Source of the DNA: Chitinophaga sp. CB10
GTDB lineage: Bacteria; Bacteroidota; Bacteroidia; Chitinophagales; Chitinophagaceae
Length of the DNA stretch: 64,000 bases
NCBI GenBank assembly: GCA_001870995.2
Contig: MLAV02000004.1
Location: forward strand, 124,001-188,000
Reading direction: 5' to 3'
Position 1 is the first letter of the stretch; every line of letters starts with the position of its first letter. This document shows positions 1 to 8,286 of the stretch, in pieces. Under the pieces are notes generated by a model. It made no database searches and was not told where the DNA came from. It was given only the letters and a program-made list of their open reading frames with translations. The translations under genes and the position numbers were made by a program.

Positions 1-836
1 TGATAGCCGATGGAAGGGTGTGTTACTTCCGTCGTCATTTCATCATCTACCGGTAATTCATACACGGTATCTTCCGAAACGAGGTACACGCGTTCCCGCT
101 CCTGGTCAAAGCTGACGCTTGCATTGCCCCGGACGGTAGCGGATTTGAGGAGGCGCCAGTGCTGATGCACGTCGTCAGACCAGAGTGGATTAGTGGCAAT
201 GGCCTGCCTGCCGGCAATAGTATCTTCCAGGTGGTTGGCGCCAGGCTTGCCCAGCGGCCAGAAGTAGCGCAGCTTGCCGGATTCCGCATAGCCAACGTTG
301 CGGATCACCATGGGCGGCACATCGGTGGTAATGAAATCCCTGAGCCGGGACGCGCCGAAAGAAATCCGGAAACAATGATCCTTCAGTTGGATGGGGGCGG
401 TTTTATACAACTGATGATTGATGTAGCAGCTGATGGTACTGGCCGTGATGCGGTACCGGATGTTCGTCCATTTGTTATAGAGGATGGATTTATCCAGTTT
501 GAAATCAATCCCGCAGAACGATTCCCCCACGATGGTATTAAACACTTCATCCTTCTGGTTGTACACCAGGTCAATATTCTGTCCGCCGGGGCTGATCATC
601 CGGAAGAGGTAGCCAAAATAAATGGACCTGTTGGGGAGGAAGGAAAAGTCGAAAGAGAGGTCGAAACTATCGTCAAAACAAAGTTCTTTTTCGGAGAGCG
701 CCAGGGCAGTTCTTTTTTCCTGGGGGGCGTTGAAGGAGTAAAATGTGAGGCCATAATTTTCCTGGCCTTTTGTGGAATAAAATGCAGCGAATAGTAATAC
801 TAACGTGGTGGCAAAAGTGCTGATGGCCGTCTTCAT
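1..836 (-). CDS. Secreted protein with concanavalin-like N-terminal region (partial, 3' end off window)
   Basis: The frame is open from an ATG at 834-836 to the left edge, so about 278 residues are visible and the C-terminus is missing. The N-terminus (MKTAISTFATTLVLLFAAF, then a polar STKGQ) is a typical Sec signal peptide. Residues of roughly 30-190 alternate polar and hydrophobic strands rich in aromatic residues, like the jelly-roll (LamG/concanavalin) domains of secreted Bacteroidota proteins. A segment around residues 245-260 looks like the start of a repeat or propeller blade. I infer a surface or periplasmic glycan-related protein, perhaps kelch-like, but I do not recognise the exact family. 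It is transcribed away from the methyltransferase at 1140. Confidence 0.6.
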   Translation of the reverse strand, partial: MKTAISTFATTLVLLFAAFYSTKGQENYGLTFYSFNAPQEKRTALALSEKELCFDDSFDLSFDFSFLPNRSIYFGYLFRMISPGGQNIDLVYNQKDEVFNTIVGESFCGIDFKLDKSILYNKWTNIRYRITASTISCYINHQLYKTAPIQLKDHCFRISFGASRLRDFITTDVPPMVIRNVGYAESGKLRYFWPLGKPGANHLEDTIAGRQAIATNPLWSDDVHQHWRLLKSATVRGNASVSFDQERERVYLVSEDTVYELPVDDEMTTEVTHPSIGY

Positions 837-1139
837 AACGCTGCTAAATATATAATTATTCCTGAAATTTCCGGGACATTAATAATATACGGCATAACGC
901 AATAGCACGTGTGTATGTGAACGGAACCATACAGCAAAACAGCGCTGATTTTTCCCCCCAAAAAAACAAACCATACCCCTTGCAAACAGGCCCGTAAAAT
1001 TGATGGACCGATCCGGGAATTTTGACATTTTTTCCCTTATATTACATGCCCGTGTATTGGCTACACGAGGTTTTCATGTTGGCACAACTCAATACAACTG
1101 AAAGCATATCAAGGTTTTACAAATTATCATTACTATTCC
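837..1139. other. Divergent intergenic region
   Basis: This 303-base AT-rich gap separates the left minus-strand gene from the methyltransferase and should hold both promoters. On the plus strand AGGTTTTACA at about 1110-1120 resembles the TAGTTTTACA -7 element seen elsewhere in this window, but it has two mismatches and no good -33 partner. I see no tRNA, hairpin with a T-run or extra ORF. Confidence 0.4.
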
Positions 1140-1937
1140 ATGAACCAATATTATAGCGGTGAAGCGCTGCATGGCGACGACTTTACCGAAGCGGAAATCA
1201 CCCAGTGGTATAACGACGAAAAGGAGGGTTATGCAGGGCTGGTATCGGGGTACAAAAGTTATGAGTACGGTTACCACGACATCAATAAGATCTACGGCTT
1301 TAAATACCTGCCTAAAAAAACTTTTAAAAGAGTGCTGGGCATCGGGTCCGCCTATGGGCATGAGTTTGTGCCTATCGCGGGGCAGATTGAAAACCTGTAC
1401 ATCCTGGAACCGTCGGACAACCTCGTTTCCGACGCCATCGGCGGGGTGAAAACCAATTACAAAAAACCGAATATCGACGGGACCATTGATTTCCCGACGG
1501 ATCAATTTGACCTGATCATTTGCTTTGATACGCTGCATCATATTCCGAACGTCAGGCACGTACTGTCTGAAATGCACCGCTGCCTGGCGCCCGGCGGCTT
1601 CCTGCTGCTGAAGGAACCTATCAACAGTATGGGCGACTGGACCAAACCACGCGCGGGCCTCACCAAATGGGAAAGGGGTATTCCTTATCAATACTTCAAA
1701 AAGCACCTGCCGGAAATAGGATTTAAAGTGGTGAAGAAGCATCATTTTTTTACCATGACCTCCTTCCTGCTGCGCAAGACAGGCAAGCTGTTCAGCAAGC
1801 CTATCTATCGCTACAAATGGTATCTGTGGATGGATAAGTATTTGTCCAAACTCTTCTCCTTCAATACGCCGTATCACCCGGTGAACATCTGGCAGCGCAT
1901 CGGGCCTACGGAGATTTTTTACATTCTTACCAAATAA
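1140..1937 (+). CDS. Class I SAM-dependent methyltransferase
   Basis: A 265-residue cytoplasmic protein with a Rossmann methyltransferase fold of the Methyltransf_11 type. Motif I is VLGIGSAYGHEF (about residues 65-76), the acidic end of strand 2 is YILEPS (87-92), motif II is FDLIICFDTLHHIPN (123-137) and the post-motif is LAPGGFLLLKEP (149-160). The substrate cannot be read from the sequence. The C-terminal 100 residues are rich in Lys, Tyr and Trp and may form the acceptor site. Methyltransferases of this look are often associated with polysaccharide or small-molecule modification, but no glycosyltransferase neighbours are present. It is a single gene, 129 bases from the next one, and was called from the first ATG. 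Confidence 0.85.
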   Translation: MNQYYSGEALHGDDFTEAEITQWYNDEKEGYAGLVSGYKSYEYGYHDINKIYGFKYLPKKTFKRVLGIGSAYGHEFVPIAGQIENLYILEPSDNLVSDAIGGVKTNYKKPNIDGTIDFPTDQFDLIICFDTLHHIPNVRHVLSEMHRCLAPGGFLLLKEPINSMGDWTKPRAGLTKWERGIPYQYFKKHLPEIGFKVVKKHHFFTMTSFLLRKTGKLFSKPIYRYKWYLWMDKYLSKLFSFNTPYHPVNIWQRIGPTEIFYILTK

Positions 1938-2066
1938 CGCCGCATCGCCTTTTTACCACCTGTAATATTTTTTCAGCAATTTCCGCCGGCCTGTTTTATT
2001 TTGGCCCTGCATCTCCCGGAAATAACTATACGCCAGTCAAACTAACCAATTAAATGGCGTACATAC

Positions 2067-5063
2067 ATGAAGCATTGTAAAAAGGTATTGCTGGTAACCG
2101 GCCTGCTGCTCGGTTGCCTGTTCCACGTTGACGGGCAGTTTAAACCCGGAAAATCATTTTATACGCAACAGCCGGACGACCCGGCAGCCGTATATTTCAC
2201 CGCAAAAAATTTCGGCGTCAGGGCAGATGGCAGCATGGACGTTTCCGAACAGCTGCAACAGGCCATCAATCAGCTGAAGAAGGACCGCAACTTCGGCACC
2301 CTGCTGATCCCGGAAGGGACCTACAAAATTTCCAGGACGATTTATATTCCCGGCGCTATCCGCGTGATCGGCTATGGCAAACATCGCCCGCTGATTGTGC
2401 TGGCCAAAAATTCCCCCGGCTTCCAGGAGGAAAAGCCCACCGATAAAGGCAAGGCCGCGTATATGTTCTGGTTTACCAGCAGCATTGCGGAACCCGGCGG
2501 CAGTATTGCCGATGCGGGCGCGGGCACGTTTTACAGCGGACTCTCCAACATTGACCTGAAGATAGAAGACGGCAACCCGCATGCCGTAGCGCTGCGCACA
2601 CACTACGCGCAGCATAGCTTTGTGGCGCATGTAAACATCCATACCGGCAACGGCAAAGCAGGGCTCTTTGAAGTAGGCAACTTCATGGAAGATGTGCAGT
2701 TCTACGGCGGAGAATACGGCATCTATACCACCAAAGCCTCACCGGGATGGCAGTTCATGATGATGGACACCTATTTCGAAGGGCAGCGCCGCAGCGCCAT
2801 CAAAACGCAGGAAGCCGGCTTCACCATCGTGCGCATGCAGGTGAAAAATGCGCCCGCCGCCATCCAGGTGGAACGCAACTACTGGGAAAAAATTTATATC
2901 GAAGATAGCAGGTTCGAAAACATCAGTGGCCCGGCAATCACCGTCAGCAATGAAGGCAATGCCAACATGCAGCTGAACATCCGCCAGCTCGCCTGCAGCA
3001 AAGTGCCGGTGCTGCTGCACTTCCCGCAGGGCGACAGCTCTGCCAAAGCGCCGGCAGCAGTGTATGCCGTGCGTTCCCTGACCTACGGCCTCCAGCAGGA
3101 CGACCTGGACCAGGAACCGGTATTCCGTTACAACGTAGATGCGTCCCCGTTAGACAGGCTGCCGGCCCCCGCAGCAACGGACATCCCCCCGCTGCCGGAC
3201 ATGGCTGCCTGGTATAACCTGAAGGAGGCCGGCGCTGTGGGCGACGGTGTTACGGACGACACGAAAGCGATTCAACGCGCGATCGACACGCACCCGGTTA
3301 TATTTGTACCGCAGGGCTCTTACCGCATTTCCGAAACAATACGGCTGAAACCCCATACCATCCTGATTGGCCTGCACCCGATGGCTACCAACTTTGCGCT
3401 GGCCGAAAACAGCCCTGCCTTTGGCGGCTTCGGCGCGCCGAAAGCCATGGTGGAAGCGCCCGCCGGCGGTACCAACATCATCACCGGCATCGGCCTGTAC
3501 ACCGGCACGAGCAACTACCGCGCCGTGGCCTGCAAATGGATGGCCGGCGAAAAATCGATGGTGGATGACGTAAAATTTATTGGCGGGCATGGCACCATGC
3601 GCCCCGGCCCAACAGTAAACTGGAAATGGGAAGAGCGGCAGGCCATGGGGGAACGCCGCTCCTACGGCGGATTTGACCCTACCTGGGATACACAGTACTG
3701 GAGCATGTGGGTGACGAACAACGGGGGCGGCATTTTTAAAAACATCTGGTCAGCCGATACGTATGCGACCAATGGTTTTTATGCGGACAATACCAGCACC
3801 CGCGGCCGCATCTACGCCCTGTCCGTAGAACACCACGTGCGCAACGAAGTGCGCTTCAACAAAGTAGCCAACTGGAAAGTATTTGCGTTGCAGCTGGAAG
3901 AGGAAAGCGTGGAAAGCTCCGAATGCCAGCCGCTGGAACTGACGGACTGCCAGGACATGGTGTTTGCCAATCTTTACCTATTCCGCGTGATCCGCGTTAA
4001 AGTGCCCTACCCCTACAGCATCCGTACGTGGAACTGCCGGCAGCTGGAACTCCTCAACGTGCATAACTACAGCCAGGTTAAATACACGACGGACAACCCC
4101 TTGTACGACATCAATACCAATACGGAAGTACGCCCAACGGAAATGGCTAAACTGACTATCAGCGGCCATACGCCGCTGAACGCTGCCGCCGCTCCTGCAA
4201 ACAAAGTGCAGCAGCTGGCCAAAGGCTTTGAGTTTGCCGTGGGATTATGCGCGGATTCAAAAGGGAACGCGTACTTCGCAGAGCAGCGCATGAAGCGGAT
4301 TTATAAATGGAATGCCGCCACGCAATCCCTGCAGCTGCTGGCGGATTTCCCCTGGGAGCCCCTCTCCCTCGGGTGCGACTCGCAGGATAACCTCCTCGTG
4401 GTATTCCGCTACAACCCGCAGCCGGGGCTGCTGGTCAACGGAGCGCCGGAGCGGTTCGAAAACCCCGCTGATGCCAGGGGCACTTCGTTTAGTGGTTGGG
4501 GTAATTCAGGATTCGGAACGCTGGTGTACAGTATCAATCCCGATGCGCCGGAGCAAAGTATCCAACTGTTGCAACAGGTAAAAATGGGCAGCATCCCCAA
4601 CATACATAAAGCGTTGTACCCTGCTAACCGCTGGCGGGATTTTCATGATTTCAATACCGTGTCCGTCAACAAAAACGAATACTGCTGGGTAGCGCCGGAT
4701 GGTAAAACCATTATTCCCGCAGCTTACGACCTTGCCCGCGCCTGCGCGCTGGTGGAGGCCTTCCCCGGGAAGCCGCTGTATGCAACGGATGAATACGACA
4801 AACGGACGGTGCGGTGTAAGGTAGATGCGCAGGGCTATCTGTCGGACCTGACTTACTTCGTTGAAAAAGGAGATTTCCATTCCATTCCTGACCCGGCGGG
4901 CAATGTTTGGGTAGCGGATGGAGAGCTGTCCCGGTTTGATGCTGCCGGCAAGCAGGCGGAAATGGTGAAAGTGCCGGAACGCCCGTCGTCACTGGCGATT
5001 ACGGATAACGGGAAGCAGTTGTTTGTAACGGGGCGGAGCGGATTGTACCGGGTTAAATTGTAA
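2067..5063 (+). CDS. Secreted pectate-lyase-superfamily beta-helix protein fused to a beta-propeller
   Basis: A 998-residue exported protein with a signal peptide (MKHCKKVLLV to about residue 24). It carries two pectate-lyase-3/GH28-like beta-helix entry motifs. The first is FTAKNFGVRADGSMDVSEQL (about 44-63). The second is LKEAGAVGDGVTDDTKAIQR (from about 384), with the usual GDG-TDDT signature followed by FVPQGSYRIS. From about residue 712 the sequence changes to propeller-like blades (KGFEFAVGLCADSKGN, NVWVADGELSRFD, SLAITDNGKQLFVTG) resembling SMP-30/NHL domains. The family binds or cleaves polymeric glycans in the periplasm or at the surface. No catalytic Asp trio typical of GH28 is clearly recognisable, so lyase, hydrolase or purely binding roles all remain possible. 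It converges on PUL 1 with a shared terminator. Confidence 0.8.
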   Translation: MKHCKKVLLVTGLLLGCLFHVDGQFKPGKSFYTQQPDDPAAVYFTAKNFGVRADGSMDVSEQLQQAINQLKKDRNFGTLLIPEGTYKISRTIYIPGAIRVIGYGKHRPLIVLAKNSPGFQEEKPTDKGKAAYMFWFTSSIAEPGGSIADAGAGTFYSGLSNIDLKIEDGNPHAVALRTHYAQHSFVAHVNIHTGNGKAGLFEVGNFMEDVQFYGGEYGIYTTKASPGWQFMMMDTYFEGQRRSAIKTQEAGFTIVRMQVKNAPAAIQVERNYWEKIYIEDSRFENISGPAITVSNEGNANMQLNIRQLACSKVPVLLHFPQGDSSAKAPAAVYAVRSLTYGLQQDDLDQEPVFRYNVDASPLDRLPAPAATDIPPLPDMAAWYNLKEAGAVGDGVTDDTKAIQRAIDTHPVIFVPQGSYRISETIRLKPHTILIGLHPMATNFALAENSPAFGGFGAPKAMVEAPAGGTNIITGIGLYTGTSNYRAVACKWMAGEKSMVDDVKFIGGHGTMRPGPTVNWKWEERQAMGERRSYGGFDPTWDTQYWSMWVTNNGGGIFKNIWSADTYATNGFYADNTSTRGRIYALSVEHHVRNEVRFNKVANWKVFALQLEEESVESSECQPLELTDCQDMVFANLYLFRVIRVKVPYPYSIRTWNCRQLELLNVHNYSQVKYTTDNPLYDINTNTEVRPTEMAKLTISGHTPLNAAAAPANKVQQLAKGFEFAVGLCADSKGNAYFAEQRMKRIYKWNAATQSLQLLADFPWEPLSLGCDSQDNLLVVFRYNPQPGLLVNGAPERFENPADARGTSFSGWGNSGFGTLVYSINPDAPEQSIQLLQQVKMGSIPNIHKALYPANRWRDFHDFNTVSVNKNEYCWVAPDGKTIIPAAYDLARACALVEAFPGKPLYATDEYDKRTVRCKVDAQGYLSDLTYFVEKGDFHSIPDPAGNVWVADGELSRFDAAGKQAEMVKVPERPSSLAITDNGKQLFVTGRSGLYRVKL

Positions 5064-5110
5064 CAAGCATAAAAATGCGCCGTTATTTTTCCAGCGCCTT
5101 AACACTATAA

Positions 5111-5143
5111 AAAAAGCACCGGTAATGCCTGCCGGTGCTTTTT
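5111..5143. terminator. Bidirectional rho-independent terminator
   Basis: A perfect 12-bp stem (AAAAAGCACCGG at 5111-5122 paired with CCGGTGCTTTTT at 5132-5143) closes a 9-base loop. It has an A-run on one side and a T-run on the other, so it can end both convergent transcripts, from 5063 and from 5147. Confidence 0.9.
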
Positions 5144-5146
5144 CAT

Positions 5147-8100
5147 TTATTCCCCTGTTTGTATCTCAAAATCATCTGCCAGCCCATACTCATACAGGTC
5201 AAACTCCTCTCCCGGCGGCTGGGTCTTGATATTATACCATTTACCCGGGTCTACCAATCCCGGTACCGGCTTGTTATAGAACGGCCCTAAGGTATTTTTC
5301 AGGCTGCCGTACACCACCACGCTGACTTTATTTTCTCCTTTTTTGATGTACCGGCTGATGTCCAAAGTATTGGGTTCACCGATGATGGTACCCGCCACCG
5401 AGTCATTGACTTTGACTGCTGCCACCGTGCCTTTCCACTGGCCCAGGCGCACGGCATATGCTTTTGCAGGAGTGGCCACCGTGAAGGTTTTTGTGTATGC
5501 CACGCCCTGCCCGTATTCCGGCAGCCCCTGTTTGTTCCAGTAGCCGCGTTGCAGGGGCTTGGGCGGGGTGATGCGCCAGCCATGCGGGGCGGATTCCAGG
5601 TTAAAATCTCCCAGGATATACACCGGTTCTATTTCCGCGAAAACGCGCATAGGCGTTACCGTTATAGCGATGGTATTATCTCCCGGTTTAATGTAGCGGC
5701 CAATGTTGTACACGCCGAAAGTGCGGTCCAGCCACCATTTGCCGGGTTCGTTCTTCACCGTTACGCCGTTGATCCGGACGGACTGCCACAGCCCCGGCTG
5801 CTCCGCCACCGCTTTGAACCCGCTTGCATCCACGCCATCTGCAACGGTAAAGTGATAAGTTGCCGTATAGCCGGTACCGTTACTAAACGTATCCCTGCGC
5901 ACAATCGCATCCTTATACTGGGTACGGTTGTTCCAGGGGTTGCCTACGCCATCCGTAAAGCCGTGCTGCCTAAAGGCGGTGTTGGAAGCCACGCCGGTAT
6001 GCAGTTGCAGGTAGGTGGTATCGGCCTGCAGGAGATGCAGGTCGCAGAAATCGAGCGTGAGCGAGTTATCCGCCAGGCGGGCTGCCACGGAGGCCGGCGT
6101 GTTAAGGACGGTCCATGCCTGCGGTTTATTCACCGCCCGATAGCCGTTTAACTGATTGTCCGCAATAAACAGCATGCTGCTGCCCGCGGGCGGAATCGTT
6201 ACCGCTATGCGCACCTGCCCTCCCTGCTGCGTATAGGCGATCCGGTGAATATCCCCCGTGTGCAAATCCAGTTCCAGCACATCTTTCCCTTGCAGGGTTA
6301 CAGCCGCTTCGGCGGCGCTGGTCATGCTCGCATTGGCAAGCAGCAGCAGCTGGCCGTTGGCCAGCCGGCGGCGCTGGTGGTAAATATTACCACCCGTATT
6401 GTTATTTTTTAGGGGGGTGAGAGTTAAGCCCTTGTTGTGAAAGAGCGACGTAATCACAGCGGGAGTTGCTTCGCTTTGTGCCGGTAGCAGCCTTAGTTTT
6501 GAAAGGCGGGCATCCGGCATACCGTCCACCAACTGTAGTTGCCCGAAGTGGACTACCCTGCCGCCGTTGGCCACATATTGCTGCAGCAGCCGGAACGTGG
6601 CGCCGTTAATGCTTTCCATGCCGGGCGGTAGGACTACGGTATGGTACGCCCGCTGCCCGATTACAAAAGCCTTTCCGTTTACGCGGCCATGGTCCCTGAT
6701 GATGTTTTCCGAACCGAGGTCATATTCCAGGAAGGCCCGCTGCAACATAGTGACAAAGTCGTTAAAGCTTTTGGCAATCTCGAAGAAGCGCTTGTTTTCC
6801 GCATCGCGGGCGTAGTACATCCAGGCGGAGGTGGTGGGCTCCAGCACGAGGATGTCGTTGTATTGCTGCCCGGTTGACAGCAGGTAGGACAAGCGCGTGT
6901 AATAATGGTTCATCGACTTGTAAAACGGCCACCATGGCTCATGGTAGGAGAAGCTTGGCGGGTAGTCATATTTTCGTGCACCCGTTAACGTCATAAACGA
7001 GAGGTGCTGGTTGAGGAAGTTGACGCCGAGCACAAACTCCCAGTCCGCCAGGCGCTTCATATCCTTAAAGGTCAGCTCCCAGCCCGCGCCGCCGTAGGTT
7101 TCAGAGAGCGTGCGCGTTTTGCCCAGCTGGTTGGCCACGCTGCTCAGCTCCTTCACTGCGCGGATGTTGCCAAACTGCACGGGTTTATCTTCATTGAACT
7201 GGTTAAAGAGCATATCGATGCCGGGCATCTGGTGCCAGGCGTACATGGCCATGTTATCCGGCCCGTGGTAAGGGCTGGGCCAGCCGTGCTCCCAGTAGTG
7301 GCCCGTCCAGGTGAGCTGGTGTTGCTGCATGTAGCTGGCTACCGGTTTGGACCAGCGGTCCACAAACAATTGCAGCAGCACTTCAAAGTAATTGTGGCGC
7401 ACGCGCTTCCAATCCCCCGTTTCCCGGAAGAGGGACGGCAGGTGCAGGCGCAGGTCGTAATGCCACCTTTCGTAAAACTTATCGAAGAGGTCGGGCGTCC
7501 ACCGCACGCAGTCACGCCCTTCGTTGATGATGGTAGGCTCGTCCGAAAAAACGCCTTTGATCGTTTTGCCAAACTCCTGCCCGATGCGCTTTTCGTAGCT
7601 TTTGTAGGAAATATCGATGAACTTTTCCGTGACGCCGCCGGCCATGAGGTCCACATAGGACACGCCGATAGGGCCGGCCACAGAGCCGCGGTTGGACCTT
7701 TGGTAGTTCACCTTGCGGAACAGCACATAATGCCCGCTTTGCCCCTGCTCATTTGCAGCGTTGGCGCTGATATTTTTATAGCTGCCGCCTTCAGCTTTCA
7801 GGCATAAAAAATAAGGGGAGAGATCAGCCGGCAACCGGGTAGTATCCAGCATGTATAACATCTGCCCCTGGTCGTATGCCGACGGCATCTGGTCGCCTAC
7901 GAGGCCGCCCGCAAACCCTGTAGGGTACGAGTTTTCATCATATATCCAGATATTGAGGCCCAGCTGTTTGCCCCGTTCTACGGCGTAGGTAAAGAGGTCG
8001 AACCACTCCTCTGATAAAAACTCCGTGATGAGGCCGGGGCGCGCGTGGATGATGACGCCGCCAAAATCGTTCTGCCGGTAGTCCTGCAGCATGGAATCGA

Positions 8101-8281
8101 TTTGGCTGCGGGTGACTTTCGTATTCCATACCCAGAAAGGCACGGTACCGTAGTCCCGGCCGGGTTGCTTCAGCCGGGCGGCCACAGTTTCAAAACGTGG
8201 CAATTGCTGCTGGGCCTGCACCTGCGCCGCTGTTGTTACCAGCAGGATGCAACAGGCCCATCTGAAAATCTTATGCTGCAT
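5147..8281 (-). CDS. GH106-type alpha-L-rhamnosidase
   Basis: A 1044-residue secreted enzyme (signal peptide to about residue 24, AQAQ-type cleavage). The N-terminal catalytic region carries hallmarks of Glyco_hydro_106: PFWVWNTKVTRSQIDSML (about 48-65), GGVIIHARPGLITEFLSEEW, and LNIWIYDENSYPTGFAGG. The segment GVFSDEPTI (about residues 244-252) is a likely acidic active-site strand. The C-terminal third is beta-sandwich, with galactose-binding-like pieces such as WWLDRTFGVYNIGRYIKPGDN. The family removes terminal alpha-L-rhamnose from plant or microbial polysaccharides, usually in the periplasm. It is the last gene of PUL 1, only 5 bases after the GH20 gene, so co-transcribed. Substrate linkage is unknown. 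Confidence 0.85.
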   Translation of the reverse strand: MQHKIFRWACCILLVTTAAQVQAQQQLPRFETVAARLKQPGRDYGTVPFWVWNTKVTRSQIDSMLQDYRQNDFGGVIIHARPGLITEFLSEEWFDLFTYAVERGKQLGLNIWIYDENSYPTGFAGGLVGDQMPSAYDQGQMLYMLDTTRLPADLSPYFLCLKAEGGSYKNISANAANEQGQSGHYVLFRKVNYQRSNRGSVAGPIGVSYVDLMAGGVTEKFIDISYKSYEKRIGQEFGKTIKGVFSDEPTIINEGRDCVRWTPDLFDKFYERWHYDLRLHLPSLFRETGDWKRVRHNYFEVLLQLFVDRWSKPVASYMQQHQLTWTGHYWEHGWPSPYHGPDNMAMYAWHQMPGIDMLFNQFNEDKPVQFGNIRAVKELSSVANQLGKTRTLSETYGGAGWELTFKDMKRLADWEFVLGVNFLNQHLSFMTLTGARKYDYPPSFSYHEPWWPFYKSMNHYYTRLSYLLSTGQQYNDILVLEPTTSAWMYYARDAENKRFFEIAKSFNDFVTMLQRAFLEYDLGSENIIRDHGRVNGKAFVIGQRAYHTVVLPPGMESINGATFRLLQQYVANGGRVVHFGQLQLVDGMPDARLSKLRLLPAQSEATPAVITSLFHNKGLTLTPLKNNNTGGNIYHQRRRLANGQLLLLANASMTSAAEAAVTLQGKDVLELDLHTGDIHRIAYTQQGGQVRIAVTIPPAGSSMLFIADNQLNGYRAVNKPQAWTVLNTPASVAARLADNSLTLDFCDLHLLQADTTYLQLHTGVASNTAFRQHGFTDGVGNPWNNRTQYKDAIVRRDTFSNGTGYTATYHFTVADGVDASGFKAVAEQPGLWQSVRINGVTVKNEPGKWWLDRTFGVYNIGRYIKPGDNTIAITVTPMRVFAEIEPVYILGDFNLESAPHGWRITPPKPLQRGYWNKQGLPEYGQGVAYTKTFTVATPAKAYAVRLGQWKGTVAAVKVNDSVAGTIIGEPNTLDISRYIKKGENKVSVVVYGSLKNTLGPFYNKPVPGLVDPGKWYNIKTQPPGEEFDLYEYGLADDFEIQTGE

Positions 8282-8286
8282 AGTAT

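Noticed and set aside
159..794. 211-codon plus-strand frame at the left edge
   Set aside because: It is antisense to a minus-strand frame that starts with a signal peptide and stays open to the window edge. The plus-strand product has no motif and looks like a shadow of GC-rich codons.
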